NCBI GenBank assembly: GCA_964518835.1
Contig: CAZFKU010000001.1
Coordinates: forward strand, 1 to 64,000
Direction of reading: 5' to 3'
Source: AB-629-J13 sp964518835
GTDB lineage: Bacteria > Fidelibacterota > Marinisomatia > Marinisomatales > AB-629-J13
DNA length: 64,000 nt
Below, piece after piece: positions 34,519-43,965 of the stretch; the stretch's first letter is position 1, and every line of letters begins with the position of its first letter. The translations under genes and the position numbers were made by a program. The notes beneath the pieces were generated by a model. That model did not search any database. It had not been told where the DNA came from and was given only the letters and a program-made list of their open reading frames with translations.

Positions 34519-37500
34519 TTACTTCATCAAAATTATTTTTTTCATTTCCCGAAATTCTTCGGTTTCAATGGTATAAAGATAAACACCTGCGGAAACATGA
34601 ACTCCATTATCAGAAATTCCATTCCATTTTACGGTATGAATTCCTGCAGGGAGATTACCGGAAGCCAAAGTGGATACTTTTTGTCCCATTAAGTTAAACA
34701 CCGAAATGGATACATCAGAATCAAGCGGAAGTCCAAATGAGATAGTGGTTTGTGGATTAAAAGGATTGGGATAGGCAGGAAAAAGTGAAAACTCAGCTGG
34801 AGTGGAGGCTGATGTGGATTTTTTTAATATAAACTGATCAGCAATTGAATCTATTGTTAATAGTTGGTCAGCTATTAAATTGATTGCTTCGCTCCACTGC
34901 GTTTTACTCGCAATGACGGGAACAATTTTCCACTTTTCATTATTTTTTATATCGAATTCAAAAGTTGTAGGTTGTCCATCATGCATCATTTCAATTACAC
35001 ATTCGTCAGATGTGCATAGCTTGGTATCTCCAGGAAACCGAATGTCACTTGCTCCGATTGGAGGTTTAGGAGGTAAGCTATAACTGAGCAAATTTTCTTC
35101 AGACAGGTTTTCCCCGAAATACAGTTGCTGATTTCCAACTGTAATTGTATTGAAACTTTTTGGAGGTTGTACAGACCTTGTTCGTCCTGCTGGTGCAGAG
35201 GAAGACAGCATAATTTCACCATCAGCGGAACTCCTGAGCCAATATCCGTAACCGGGTTCAATGGTTTCTGCTAATGCATAACCATTCTCCTCAAATCCAT
35301 AAACCGTACCGGGAATAATAAGATTGTCCAGATCAATGACGGTATTAACATCAAGAGGAAAGGAAATTCCCGATATGAGATTCCAGTTTTCTGTCAACGA
35401 AATTGTAAGGTTGTCCAGAGGCATTCCATTCAATGTATTCGGGGCAGCTTCAGAAAAACGAAGCAAATAACCGGTTCCTGTTTCCAAATGTGTATCAGCC
35501 AGGTAGCCCTCACTAAATGAATATAAGGTATTTGGAATTGAATTGGGGAACAGAGATTCATAATGTGTTTCTTCTAGATTAACCGAAAGTCCCACCATAT
35601 TCCAATCTGACATGTAATCTACCGTAACCTCAAGTTCTGAAGGTCCGGAAGAAGCCGAAGTAGGAAAGATGATGTAATCCACATAAGCGGCATCTTCTTC
35701 AATATAGGTGTTGCCATCGCTGTTATCTTTCACAAAAGCCCAAGAAAATGTCCGCATACCTGCAGAGACGGGAAAGGAAGTAAATGTCCAGGGAGACTGT
35801 CCATTCCCTTCAGGCTGTAACCAATTCATTGTCTCTCCGTCAATGGAGAAAATTAGACCGTCATAAAAGTAATCTCCTGACGGACTATATTCACAGGCAA
35901 CACGGTAATAAAAGCTAATTTCACCGTCTTCAATCACGTCCATAGTTACATACATGATTGATGCCTGATTATGGGTAAGTTCTGCTGACTTTGCACTGAA
36001 TGATCCACTATATGAATCTTCGTTCTCTATTTCCCATTCTGCATTTTCCAAAGTATCCAGGATAATGAAATCTTCCACAGGATCGATTCCAGGCCATTGG
36101 ATGGAATATCCGGAGAATTCCCATGGATAAGAAGTAAATGCACCACTTTCAAAGTCTTCCAGGGCTAATCCGACTGTGACAACAAACGAACTGCCGTTGT
36201 AATAATTATTGTCTGCTGTCACTGCTAAATCAAAAACAACGCCTTGCCCCAATGGGATGCTTTGAGAAGCAGACACAGAATATGAAACCACCTCTGTGGA
36301 ATTATCGTTAAGCGATCCAACTTCACTTTGACTTCCGGAAATTGTAATGCCGGGATGACTTGATGATAAAATGGCAGTCACATTATGAGCGTCTGCACCA
36401 CCTGAATTTCTAAGTGTCACATTCAATGATGCTGATTCTCCCGGATCTAAATTTCCATTACCATTATTGTCGTTAGATACAGAAAATCCATCTGCTTCTA
36501 CAATGGGTGAATATGCCATTACAATAATGTTCTCTTCCCATTCACCAGTGTTTGATTGAATGGAAACATTGAAATTTATATTATGATTATTCGGAACCGA
36601 TTCAGACACAAAAAAGGTGCATGCGGAGGATACGGTTTCACTGGAATTTGGAGGAATGGTTCCAAATGACGAAGACTCGTTTTCTATGGTAACATATTGA
36701 TCGAACGAATTGAATGAAGCTACAACATTTGAAGCAGATTCAATTCCGATATTTTCCAAAGTTACAGAGAGGGTCGCATCCTCACCAAATTCAACCACAT
36801 CATCATCGCTGGTTTCAGCGGAATAATCTGCTACAACAATGTAAGGTCCGCTGGGAGTGACAACAGAAATGGGATCGACTTTTGTTATTCGATTGTATCC
36901 TGTGATGGTCAGAGTCAATTCTCCCGGTTCATCTGGAGGTGGTGAGAGTAACAAAACGACATTACCTGATCCATCGGTATATCCTGATCCCAATAAAGTC
37001 CCATTGTTCGATACTGCAACGAGGGCATCGGTGACGTTTGTTGATACTTCATATCCTTCATCACCAATGAATAAAGTTCCAGTATGTGAAGCAGAAATAG
37101 GTGATGGAGTCTCAGAGCGGATATCTAATGATGCATCACCAAAAATTATCCAGGTTAAAAACATATCTATACCGGATTGGGAATACACATCCATCATATT
37201 GCATGATCCGTTGTACCAAAGTCCACCGATAGTATATTTTTTATCCAAAGGGGAATTATTAGAGTAATTATATCCCACAAGTAAATCCATAGCATGATCC
37301 TGTGCCCTCATAGGTTCATTCCAGTATTGATTTACTGTAGAAGCATAAAAAGCGACTGCTCCTGTTGGATTTCCTGTAGAATTATTGGTAGCCCTGAGCC
37401 ATGCCTCACCAAAACAAGTTGTATTTTCAAATGCCCCATTCACGCACCCAACAGAAATGACATGAGGAAGCATCTCATCATTGGTTAGACTGTTTACCTG

Positions 37501-38829
37501 AGTAATATTCAGTGAAGCACCATTCCCCCATGATGTTTCCGAGCCATGACCGGTGTAATTAATAATTCCACGCCCATCATTAATGGCATTTATACCCTGT
37601 TGATCTGTTCCGCTGGGATCGTAAATTTCATCAACAAATGTATAGGTGTAATCCAGTAATTTATCCCGGATAATAGCGGAGTGATCATCGTCGTATTCTC
37701 CGTCATCGCCGGGACCTTGATTTGAAGCGATTCCCGAACCTTTATGCAGCCATGCGCCACTATCAATATCCCGTTCATAATGGATGGTCCTTTCCACCTG
37801 TGTTTGGACATGAGAAAGACTGGATGCGGAAAATCTACCGACAAATATTTCAGGATAAGGATCGTTCCCTTCCAACAGGGAAAAACTTGGATCTGAACCG
37901 CCTCCTCCTCCATTTGAAACCATAATGGTTGGAACCTGAGCATGATCTCCAACCAATTGAACAAAGCAAAGTCCATTATTTTGGTCATATTGGGATTGAA
38001 TAAAATTTTTGATTCCTGTTGAGTTGGAACCCATTTCATACACATCATATAAATCCGTTTTGATTCCCTTCTGGTTTTTCCAGTCCACATATGGCTGGAC
38101 AGAACTCATAAAGTCACCATAAGCAATGACGATCATTCTTCCCCGCTCTTCAACCGTATCATAACGGGTTCTGTCATAATTGATAAAATGTTCGGAATAA
38201 AGAGATGAAAAATGTTTATTGATAGAAGAAGATTCACGTGTTTTGACATTTTGTGTCCCCAATCCATTTTCAATCACCTCAACTGCAATCTTTGTATAAA
38301 CCCTCAATGTGTTGGTTACGGGATTATATTGGAATGGAAATGCAGTAACTGTCATTCCCCGAACATCTCTCATAATGTAAGGATCACCTAATTCCGCAAT
38401 TTCTGCAGGATAGAATTCATCAGTTTTGTAAACTTCGGAAAAAGTGAAAGGGATCGTTTTTGGGTCTATATTCCGTGTGATGCTTCCTTTGGATGGAGCG
38501 ACTGCCAGATTAAATTCCTTAAATTCTGATTCAAGGATATTAATTTCCATTTTAGCATTATCAGGAATGATAATACTGCGAACCATTTTAGGCAGTTGGG
38601 GATTTCCTGTTTCAAGAAGAGTTGGTTCTCCCTGGTAATCCAGATGAAAGTATTCTTTTCCATTTATTGTGATAGCGGATTTTGTGAAATCTCCACCTTC
38701 AAAATTCAGGACAGTCCTTCTAAGGTTTGAAGAGATTAGTTCAACACCAGGGTTACTGTTATTGACTATGACTTTTTCACCGGAAAATATTAAAGAAATT
38801 CCAAATAAAAGTGAGAATGTATTTTTCAT
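34519..38829 (-). CDS. Gingipain-like C25 cysteine peptidase 1 with T9SS cassette
   Basis: A 1436-aa secreted peptidase. A signal peptide and C25 propeptide (to about 225) precede the catalytic domain (about 226-590). The catalytic pair is H428 (NYTGHGSETSW) and C462 (SVGCVNGAF), with FVQLVGDHAQVPTIMVSNGG upstream as in gingipains. Next come Ig-like domains (about 600-900), a MAM-like jelly-roll domain (about 900-1060), the two-lobed GWN module (about 1075-1215), the YSLPP module and the FlgD-like sorting domain (FPAYPNPFNP, LPAGIHTVKWNG). Arg or Lys preference cannot be read. It is a tandem paralog of the next gene upstream. Confidence 0.9.
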   Translation of the reverse strand: MKNTFSLLFGISLIFSGEKVIVNNSNPGVELISSNLRRTVLNFEGGDFTKSAITINGKEYFHLDYQGEPTLLETGNPQLPKMVRSIIIPDNAKMEINILESEFKEFNLAVAPSKGSITRNIDPKTIPFTFSEVYKTDEFYPAEIAELGDPYIMRDVRGMTVTAFPFQYNPVTNTLRVYTKIAVEVIENGLGTQNVKTRESSSINKHFSSLYSEHFINYDRTRYDTVEERGRMIVIAYGDFMSSVQPYVDWKNQKGIKTDLYDVYEMGSNSTGIKNFIQSQYDQNNGLCFVQLVGDHAQVPTIMVSNGGGGGSDPSFSLLEGNDPYPEIFVGRFSASSLSHVQTQVERTIHYERDIDSGAWLHKGSGIASNQGPGDDGEYDDDHSAIIRDKLLDYTYTFVDEIYDPSGTDQQGINAINDGRGIINYTGHGSETSWGNGASLNITQVNSLTNDEMLPHVISVGCVNGAFENTTCFGEAWLRATNNSTGNPTGAVAFYASTVNQYWNEPMRAQDHAMDLLVGYNYSNNSPLDKKYTIGGLWYNGSCNMMDVYSQSGIDMFLTWIIFGDASLDIRSETPSPISASHTGTLFIGDEGYEVSTNVTDALVAVSNNGTLLGSGYTDGSGNVVLLLSPPPDEPGELTLTITGYNRITKVDPISVVTPSGPYIVVADYSAETSDDDVVEFGEDATLSVTLENIGIESASNVVASFNSFDQYVTIENESSSFGTIPPNSSETVSSACTFFVSESVPNNHNINFNVSIQSNTGEWEENIIVMAYSPIVEADGFSVSNDNNGNGNLDPGESASLNVTLRNSGGADAHNVTAILSSSHPGITISGSQSEVGSLNDNSTEVVSYSVSASQSIPLGQGVVFDLAVTADNNYYNGSSFVVTVGLALEDFESGAFTSYPWEFSGYSIQWPGIDPVEDFIILDTLENAEWEIENEDSYSGSFSAKSAELTHNQASIMYVTMDVIEDGEISFYYRVACEYSPSGDYFYDGLIFSIDGETMNWLQPEGNGQSPWTFTSFPVSAGMRTFSWAFVKDNSDGNTYIEEDAAYVDYIIFPTSASSGPSELEVTVDYMSDWNMVGLSVNLEETHYESLFPNSIPNTLYSFSEGYLADTHLETGTGYLLRFSEAAPNTLNGMPLDNLTISLTENWNLISGISFPLDVNTVIDLDNLIIPGTVYGFEENGYALAETIEPGYGYWLRSSADGEIMLSSSAPAGRTRSVQPPKSFNTITVGNQQLYFGENLSEENLLSYSLPPKPPIGASDIRFPGDTKLCTSDECVIEMMHDGQPTTFEFDIKNNEKWKIVPVIASKTQWSEAINLIADQLLTIDSIADQFILKKSTSASTPAEFSLFPAYPNPFNPQTTISFGLPLDSDVSISVFNLMGQKVSTLASGNLPAGIHTVKWNGISDNGVHVSAGVYLYTIETEEFREMKKIILMK

Positions 38830-38985
38830 ATTTTATCCAAGTTTATTAAAGATTAAAAGATTATACTCATTGGACATTAAGAACGGGAGAAATATTCCTT
38901 TAAAATGGATACTTGAGAGTGTGGATTTTATTGTACATCTCTCCAGGTAGAAAAAAGAAGGATTCAATTTAATCCTGCATGACAA

Positions 38986-39007
38986 AGACAATCATGGATG
39001 ATTGCCT
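38986..39007. repeat. 22-base palindromic repeat, copy 2
   Basis: AGACAATC-ATGGAT-GATTGCCT differs from the copy at 15384-15405 at two positions (A to T in the loop, T to C in the right arm). It sits 3 bases after the stop of the second C25 gene on the minus strand, so it could fold in the 3' end of that message. Confidence 0.5.
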
Positions 39008-39009
39008 TA

Positions 39010-42000
39010 TTATTTCATTAACACAACCTTCTGAATTATTCTTTTACCGCTACCTTCAAATAATATAAAATACATTCCGCTTGGAAATCCGGTTGCATTC
39101 CATTTAACACTGTGAATCCCCGGTGAGAGTTGTTTATCCACAAGGATTTCAACCAATTTTCCGGTAATATCATAAACCTGTAAAGACGTACTAGTAGTAT
39201 GCGTTGAGATGTTTGATCCAAATGTCCCTACACCAACAGAAAACCGAATTGTCGTTACCGGATTAAACGGGTTGGGATGTGCAGGAAAAAGAGCAAACTC
39301 TGTGGGAGTGTGGGAAGAGGTGGATTTCCTCAATACAAAGGTTTCTGATTCACTATCTACTTTTAACACCTGAATACCTTCGCACTCAAATACATTCTCA
39401 CTTTCATCTAGAATTTCCCAACTTTTCCCATCTTTTAGTTCACATTCAATTTCTAATGGTTGTCCGTTATTTATCACATCAATCATACATTCGTTCGATT
39501 GGCAGAGTTTGGTGTCTCCTGAAAAACGGATGTCGGTTGCTCCTGATGGTGGTTTTGGAGGGAGACTGTAGTACACTATTTCTTCTTCATTAACTGGGAT
39601 TCCGAAAAATAAGGGAATTCCATTTAAAACAATCCGGTTAGCATTTTTTAATTTATTATCAAATGGAACTGTTTTATTTACCCGGTTTGACGTGGATAAT
39701 TGAATCTCGCCGCTACCACTGGTTCGAATCCAATACCCATATCCGGGATTTACAACACTTGAAGGTGAATATCCATTTTCAGAATATCCATAAAGTGTAT
39801 TTGGAACGAGAATATTTTCCGCATCAATTATATTTTCCACAGGAATTGGAAAAGAATATCCTGAAATCAAATTCCAACCTTCCATCAATGAAATAGACAA
39901 ATTTTCAACAGGAGTTCCAGTCATTGCAATTGATTCAGTTACATCAAATCTCAGCCAATAACCTGTTCCTAATTGAAGTTCGGATTCAGATGAATATCCG
40001 GTTTCACTAAAGGAAAACAAGGTATTTTCAACTGAATTTGGGAAAATATTTTGAACTTCTGTATTTTCATAATCAAAGGGAATTCCGATCATGTTCCAGT
40101 CATTTATGATATGGATAGTTACTTCATTTACAATTTCTCCAACAGTGAAGAATACTTCGACTGCGGTTTCAGAATTATAAGGATCATTGGAATAAATATT
40201 GATGGTGCCATAATAGTCACCTTCAATTAAATCAGCTGCATCACACATGACGTTGATATGTTGGGACTCGGTTGGTGGAATCATTCCGAAATATGTATCA
40301 ACCGTCAGCCAGTTATTTTCCGGTTCAGCCGATTCAACCGACAAGGTGATGTTGGACGCTTGATGTCCACCGTCTCCGTATGTATCTTCTATCCAGAGAG
40401 TCCATGTTCCCGGGAGTGATTCTCCGGCAAAACTGTCTAAAGTGATGGAATAAGTCCCGGATTCCAGAGCACTCGCGATCTCAGCAGTGGTTCCATTGGG
40501 GGAGGTTACCCAGAACGACCCTTCCGCAGGCCACCAATCAGTCTGCCAATTGAATGAGAGTGTCCAATTGTTCATGGTGATATTGGGTTCAGTTATTTCA
40601 TATTCAATCCAACCCATATCAGTCAAGGTATTGTAACTCCAATTGTATTGATCGGGACTGTCAGGAATATCAAATTCATCCCGTGTTCCGGATGCAGAAT
40701 GCGTGATTGTGTAGTTCAGTTCTTCGCTTCCGGTATTTTCTATGATGAATGAATCAGTATCCGATTCTCCGGGCAATGCTGATGTATTCAGCGATTGAGT
40801 GCTTATGTACAATTCCGGTAATTGTGGTGGAACTACAGTTGGAAAAATAATATAATCAATCCAACCACTGTCTTCTCCTTGAGAATCCCAGCCGTCTTTT
40901 ATGTAGGTCCATGTAAATGTGTGTTGTCCTTCAGATACAGGGTATGCTACGGAACTCCAGTCCATATTCCCTGACCATTGACCAAAGACTGAATCGTCAA
41001 TATCAAATTTTAAATAGTCATTATTGGGTGATGAGGATACTTTTCGATAAAATGTTATCTCTCCGTTTTCCAGCACATCCAGTGTAACAGACAAAACGGA
41101 GCTCTGATTATCAAAGATTTCTCCTGATTTTGCGGAAAAAGTTCCTGCGAAAGATTCCTCCGTTATGATCCAGGGTGAATCGCCACTGAATTCCCATGGA
41201 TAGAGATAAAAATTTCCGGTTTCAAAATCTTCCAGGACAAGTCCCACACTTAAAACAAAAGACTCACTGTATTCATATCCAATTTCGCTGGTACCGGTTA
41301 AAAGAAATTCTGCATTGTATCCCAGAGGAGTATCTACATCCACCAGAATACTGAAATTAAAAGATGATTGAGAACCTTCTTCAATTCCTTCGGTAACTCC
41401 GGTTCCACTGACGATTGTTACGAAAGGTGTTTCTGATTCAATATTTAGAGTAAATGGATCCAGGTCAGAACCACCGGAATTTTCCAACACTACCTGAAGG
41501 TCTGCTGATTCCCCTGCATCTAAAATACCATTGCTGTTATCATCGTTTTCAATAGATACAGAATTAACTGATAAATCAGGGGCAAAAGCTGTAATGGTAA
41601 AATCTGATGTCCAGTTATTGTTATCGGTCATCATTGAAATTTGGATCTCAATACTTTGTTCATTAGGTACATTTTCTGAAATTTGGGCAGAAAATGCATC
41701 ATCAATAACTAAAGTTTCATTTTCATCAATAGCATATATAAAAATATTTCCATTGGTAATTTCTATAAATGGATCATCGCTTTCTAAATTAATCATTATA
41801 TCCATTGCAGGATCATTCCCCATATTTTCAACGGAGATTGTAATTGATACGTTTTCACCATATTCAACAATTGAATCATCATTTGTGGTGGTTGTTACAT
41901 CATTTACAATGAGGTAAGGACCCTCCGGTGAAATGACCGTTATGGGTTGAATATTTGTGATTCGGTCATATGCTGTAACGGTCAACGTCATTTCCCCCGG

Positions 42001-43911
42001 ATCAGTGGGAGGGTTCAATAATTCAAGAATAACACTTCCGGAAGCATCTGTATAACCGGAAGCTAATAATTCTCCCTCATTAGAAAGAGCAACAAGTGCA
42101 TCGGAAAAACCGGTAGATACAGAATAAGTATTGGTTCCGATTAAAAAAGTCCCCGTATGACTCACATTTATGGGTTCAGGAATATTTGTCCTCACCACGA
42201 GAGATGCATCTCCAAAAATGATCCATGTGAGGAACATATCAATTCCAGATTGCCCATACACATCCATCATATTGCAGGAACCATTATACCATAAACCTCC
42301 TATTGTATGTTTTTGATCAATTGCCTGATTTGCTGAATAATCATATCCTACAAGGAGATCCATGGTATGATCCTGCGCCCTCATGGGTTGACTCCAGTAT
42401 TGGTTGACAGTTGAGGCGTAAAATGCAACTGCACCGGTTGGGGAGCCGTTATCTTCATTCGTAGCTCTCAACCATGCTTCCGCAAAACAGGTTGTATTTT
42501 CAAATGCTCCATTCACACATCCCACAGAAATAACATGGGGTAATTCCCAGTCATTTTCCAGACCATTCACTTGATTTATATTGAGTGATGCACCGTTGCC
42601 CCATGCGGTTGTTGATCCATGTCCCGTATAATTGATAATACTTAGCCCATTGTTGATGGCATTTATCCCCTGTTGATCGGTCCCGCTTGGATCATAGACA
42701 GCATCAATTTCAGTATAGGTATAATTAAGCAATTTCTCCCTTATCACATCAAGATGTTCATTGTCATATTCACCATCATCGCCGGGACCTTGATTGGAAC
42801 CGATTCCGATTCCTTTATGCAGCCAATTTCCTTCAATGATATCCCTTTCATAATGTATGGACCGCTCAACTTGAGTTTCAACCTGGCTGAGGCTGGATGC
42901 TGAAAAACGGCCTACAAAAATCTCAGGATAATCGTCATTCCCTTCCAGCAATGAATAACTGGGATCGGAACCACCACCTCCTCCGTTGGACACCATGATT
43001 GTAGGAACCTGGGCATGATCACCCACCAGTTGGACAAAACACAAATCATCGCTTGAATCATATTCCTGCTGAATGAATTCCCTGATTCCATTGGCATTTG
43101 CTCCCAATTCGTACACATCATACAGATCACATTGAATCCCCTTTTGATTTTTCCAATCAACGAAGGGTTGAATTGCATTAAAAAAATCACCATAAGAAAT
43201 AACGATCATTCTCCCTCGTTCATCTACCGTTTCATACATCAAAGGATTGTGATTAATAAAATGCGAGGCATAAAATGATTCAAAATGTTTATTATATCCA
43301 TTAACTGTTCTGTTTTTTATATTTATTTCACCCGGTCCGGAAGGAATGACTTCCAAAACCAAATGATGATAAACTTTCAGAGATTGAGTTACGGGATTAT
43401 ATTGAAATGGAAAAAAAGTTACAGTAAGTCCCCGAAAATCCCGTAAAATATAAGGGTCACCCAATTCTGTTAATTTACCGGGATAATATTCGTTTTGTTG
43501 ATAGACATCGGAAAAAGTAAATGGAACATCAGCCGGGGTTGTTGGACGGACAATTACGCCTTTCCCTGGTGCTATTTTTAAATTATATTCAATAAACTCA
43601 GATTCCAGGACATTAACGGTCATTTTTATATCATCCGGAATAATGATGCTTCTGGTTATTTTAGGTAATGCAGGGAATCCTTTTGTTTGGATATTTACTT
43701 CTTGACCCAGTTTAAGAACGGAATAAGTTTCACCCTTTATATCAACTTCAGTCCTATGAAACTGTCCAAATAAATATTCAATTTCGGTTTGATTGATTCC
43801 TTTTTCTTTTACACTTATTTCAAATAATTCGTGGTTTATCTGTAAAATAGAACCAAAAATATTTGAATTTAACAATGTATAAGCTAAAATTACTTTGAGT
43901 GTAAGTCTCAT
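39010..43911 (-). CDS. Gingipain-like C25 cysteine peptidase 2 with P-domain and T9SS cassette
   Basis: A 1633-aa secreted paralog of the preceding feature. After signal and propeptide, the catalytic domain has H431 (NYTGHGSTTAW) and C465 (SVGCVNGAF), with long stretches nearly identical to paralog 1. Ig-like domains and a MAM-like domain (about 885-1025) follow. It then carries an extra block: a proprotein-convertase-type P domain (about 1060-1200, with GSFWVTSPNGTTAEIAS and LPGTWTLWIEDTYGDG) and a short Ig-like domain. GWN module, YSLPP module and sorting domain (FPAHPNPFNP) end the protein. The two genes are separated by 180 bases. Confidence 0.9.
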   Translation of the reverse strand: MRLTLKVILAYTLLNSNIFGSILQINHELFEISVKEKGINQTEIEYLFGQFHRTEVDIKGETYSVLKLGQEVNIQTKGFPALPKITRSIIIPDDIKMTVNVLESEFIEYNLKIAPGKGVIVRPTTPADVPFTFSDVYQQNEYYPGKLTELGDPYILRDFRGLTVTFFPFQYNPVTQSLKVYHHLVLEVIPSGPGEINIKNRTVNGYNKHFESFYASHFINHNPLMYETVDERGRMIVISYGDFFNAIQPFVDWKNQKGIQCDLYDVYELGANANGIREFIQQEYDSSDDLCFVQLVGDHAQVPTIMVSNGGGGGSDPSYSLLEGNDDYPEIFVGRFSASSLSQVETQVERSIHYERDIIEGNWLHKGIGIGSNQGPGDDGEYDNEHLDVIREKLLNYTYTEIDAVYDPSGTDQQGINAINNGLSIINYTGHGSTTAWGNGASLNINQVNGLENDWELPHVISVGCVNGAFENTTCFAEAWLRATNEDNGSPTGAVAFYASTVNQYWSQPMRAQDHTMDLLVGYDYSANQAIDQKHTIGGLWYNGSCNMMDVYGQSGIDMFLTWIIFGDASLVVRTNIPEPINVSHTGTFLIGTNTYSVSTGFSDALVALSNEGELLASGYTDASGSVILELLNPPTDPGEMTLTVTAYDRITNIQPITVISPEGPYLIVNDVTTTTNDDSIVEYGENVSITISVENMGNDPAMDIMINLESDDPFIEITNGNIFIYAIDENETLVIDDAFSAQISENVPNEQSIEIQISMMTDNNNWTSDFTITAFAPDLSVNSVSIENDDNSNGILDAGESADLQVVLENSGGSDLDPFTLNIESETPFVTIVSGTGVTEGIEEGSQSSFNFSILVDVDTPLGYNAEFLLTGTSEIGYEYSESFVLSVGLVLEDFETGNFYLYPWEFSGDSPWIITEESFAGTFSAKSGEIFDNQSSVLSVTLDVLENGEITFYRKVSSSPNNDYLKFDIDDSVFGQWSGNMDWSSVAYPVSEGQHTFTWTYIKDGWDSQGEDSGWIDYIIFPTVVPPQLPELYISTQSLNTSALPGESDTDSFIIENTGSEELNYTITHSASGTRDEFDIPDSPDQYNWSYNTLTDMGWIEYEITEPNITMNNWTLSFNWQTDWWPAEGSFWVTSPNGTTAEIASALESGTYSITLDSFAGESLPGTWTLWIEDTYGDGGHQASNITLSVESAEPENNWLTVDTYFGMIPPTESQHINVMCDAADLIEGDYYGTINIYSNDPYNSETAVEVFFTVGEIVNEVTIHIINDWNMIGIPFDYENTEVQNIFPNSVENTLFSFSETGYSSESELQLGTGYWLRFDVTESIAMTGTPVENLSISLMEGWNLISGYSFPIPVENIIDAENILVPNTLYGYSENGYSPSSVVNPGYGYWIRTSGSGEIQLSTSNRVNKTVPFDNKLKNANRIVLNGIPLFFGIPVNEEEIVYYSLPPKPPSGATDIRFSGDTKLCQSNECMIDVINNGQPLEIECELKDGKSWEILDESENVFECEGIQVLKVDSESETFVLRKSTSSHTPTEFALFPAHPNPFNPVTTIRFSVGVGTFGSNISTHTTSTSLQVYDITGKLVEILVDKQLSPGIHSVKWNATGFPSGMYFILFEGSGKRIIQKVVLMK

Positions 43912-43965
43912 ATTTTCCCTATTTTATTTCCATTATATTTTAAAATATTTTTCAGTTTTTAACCA

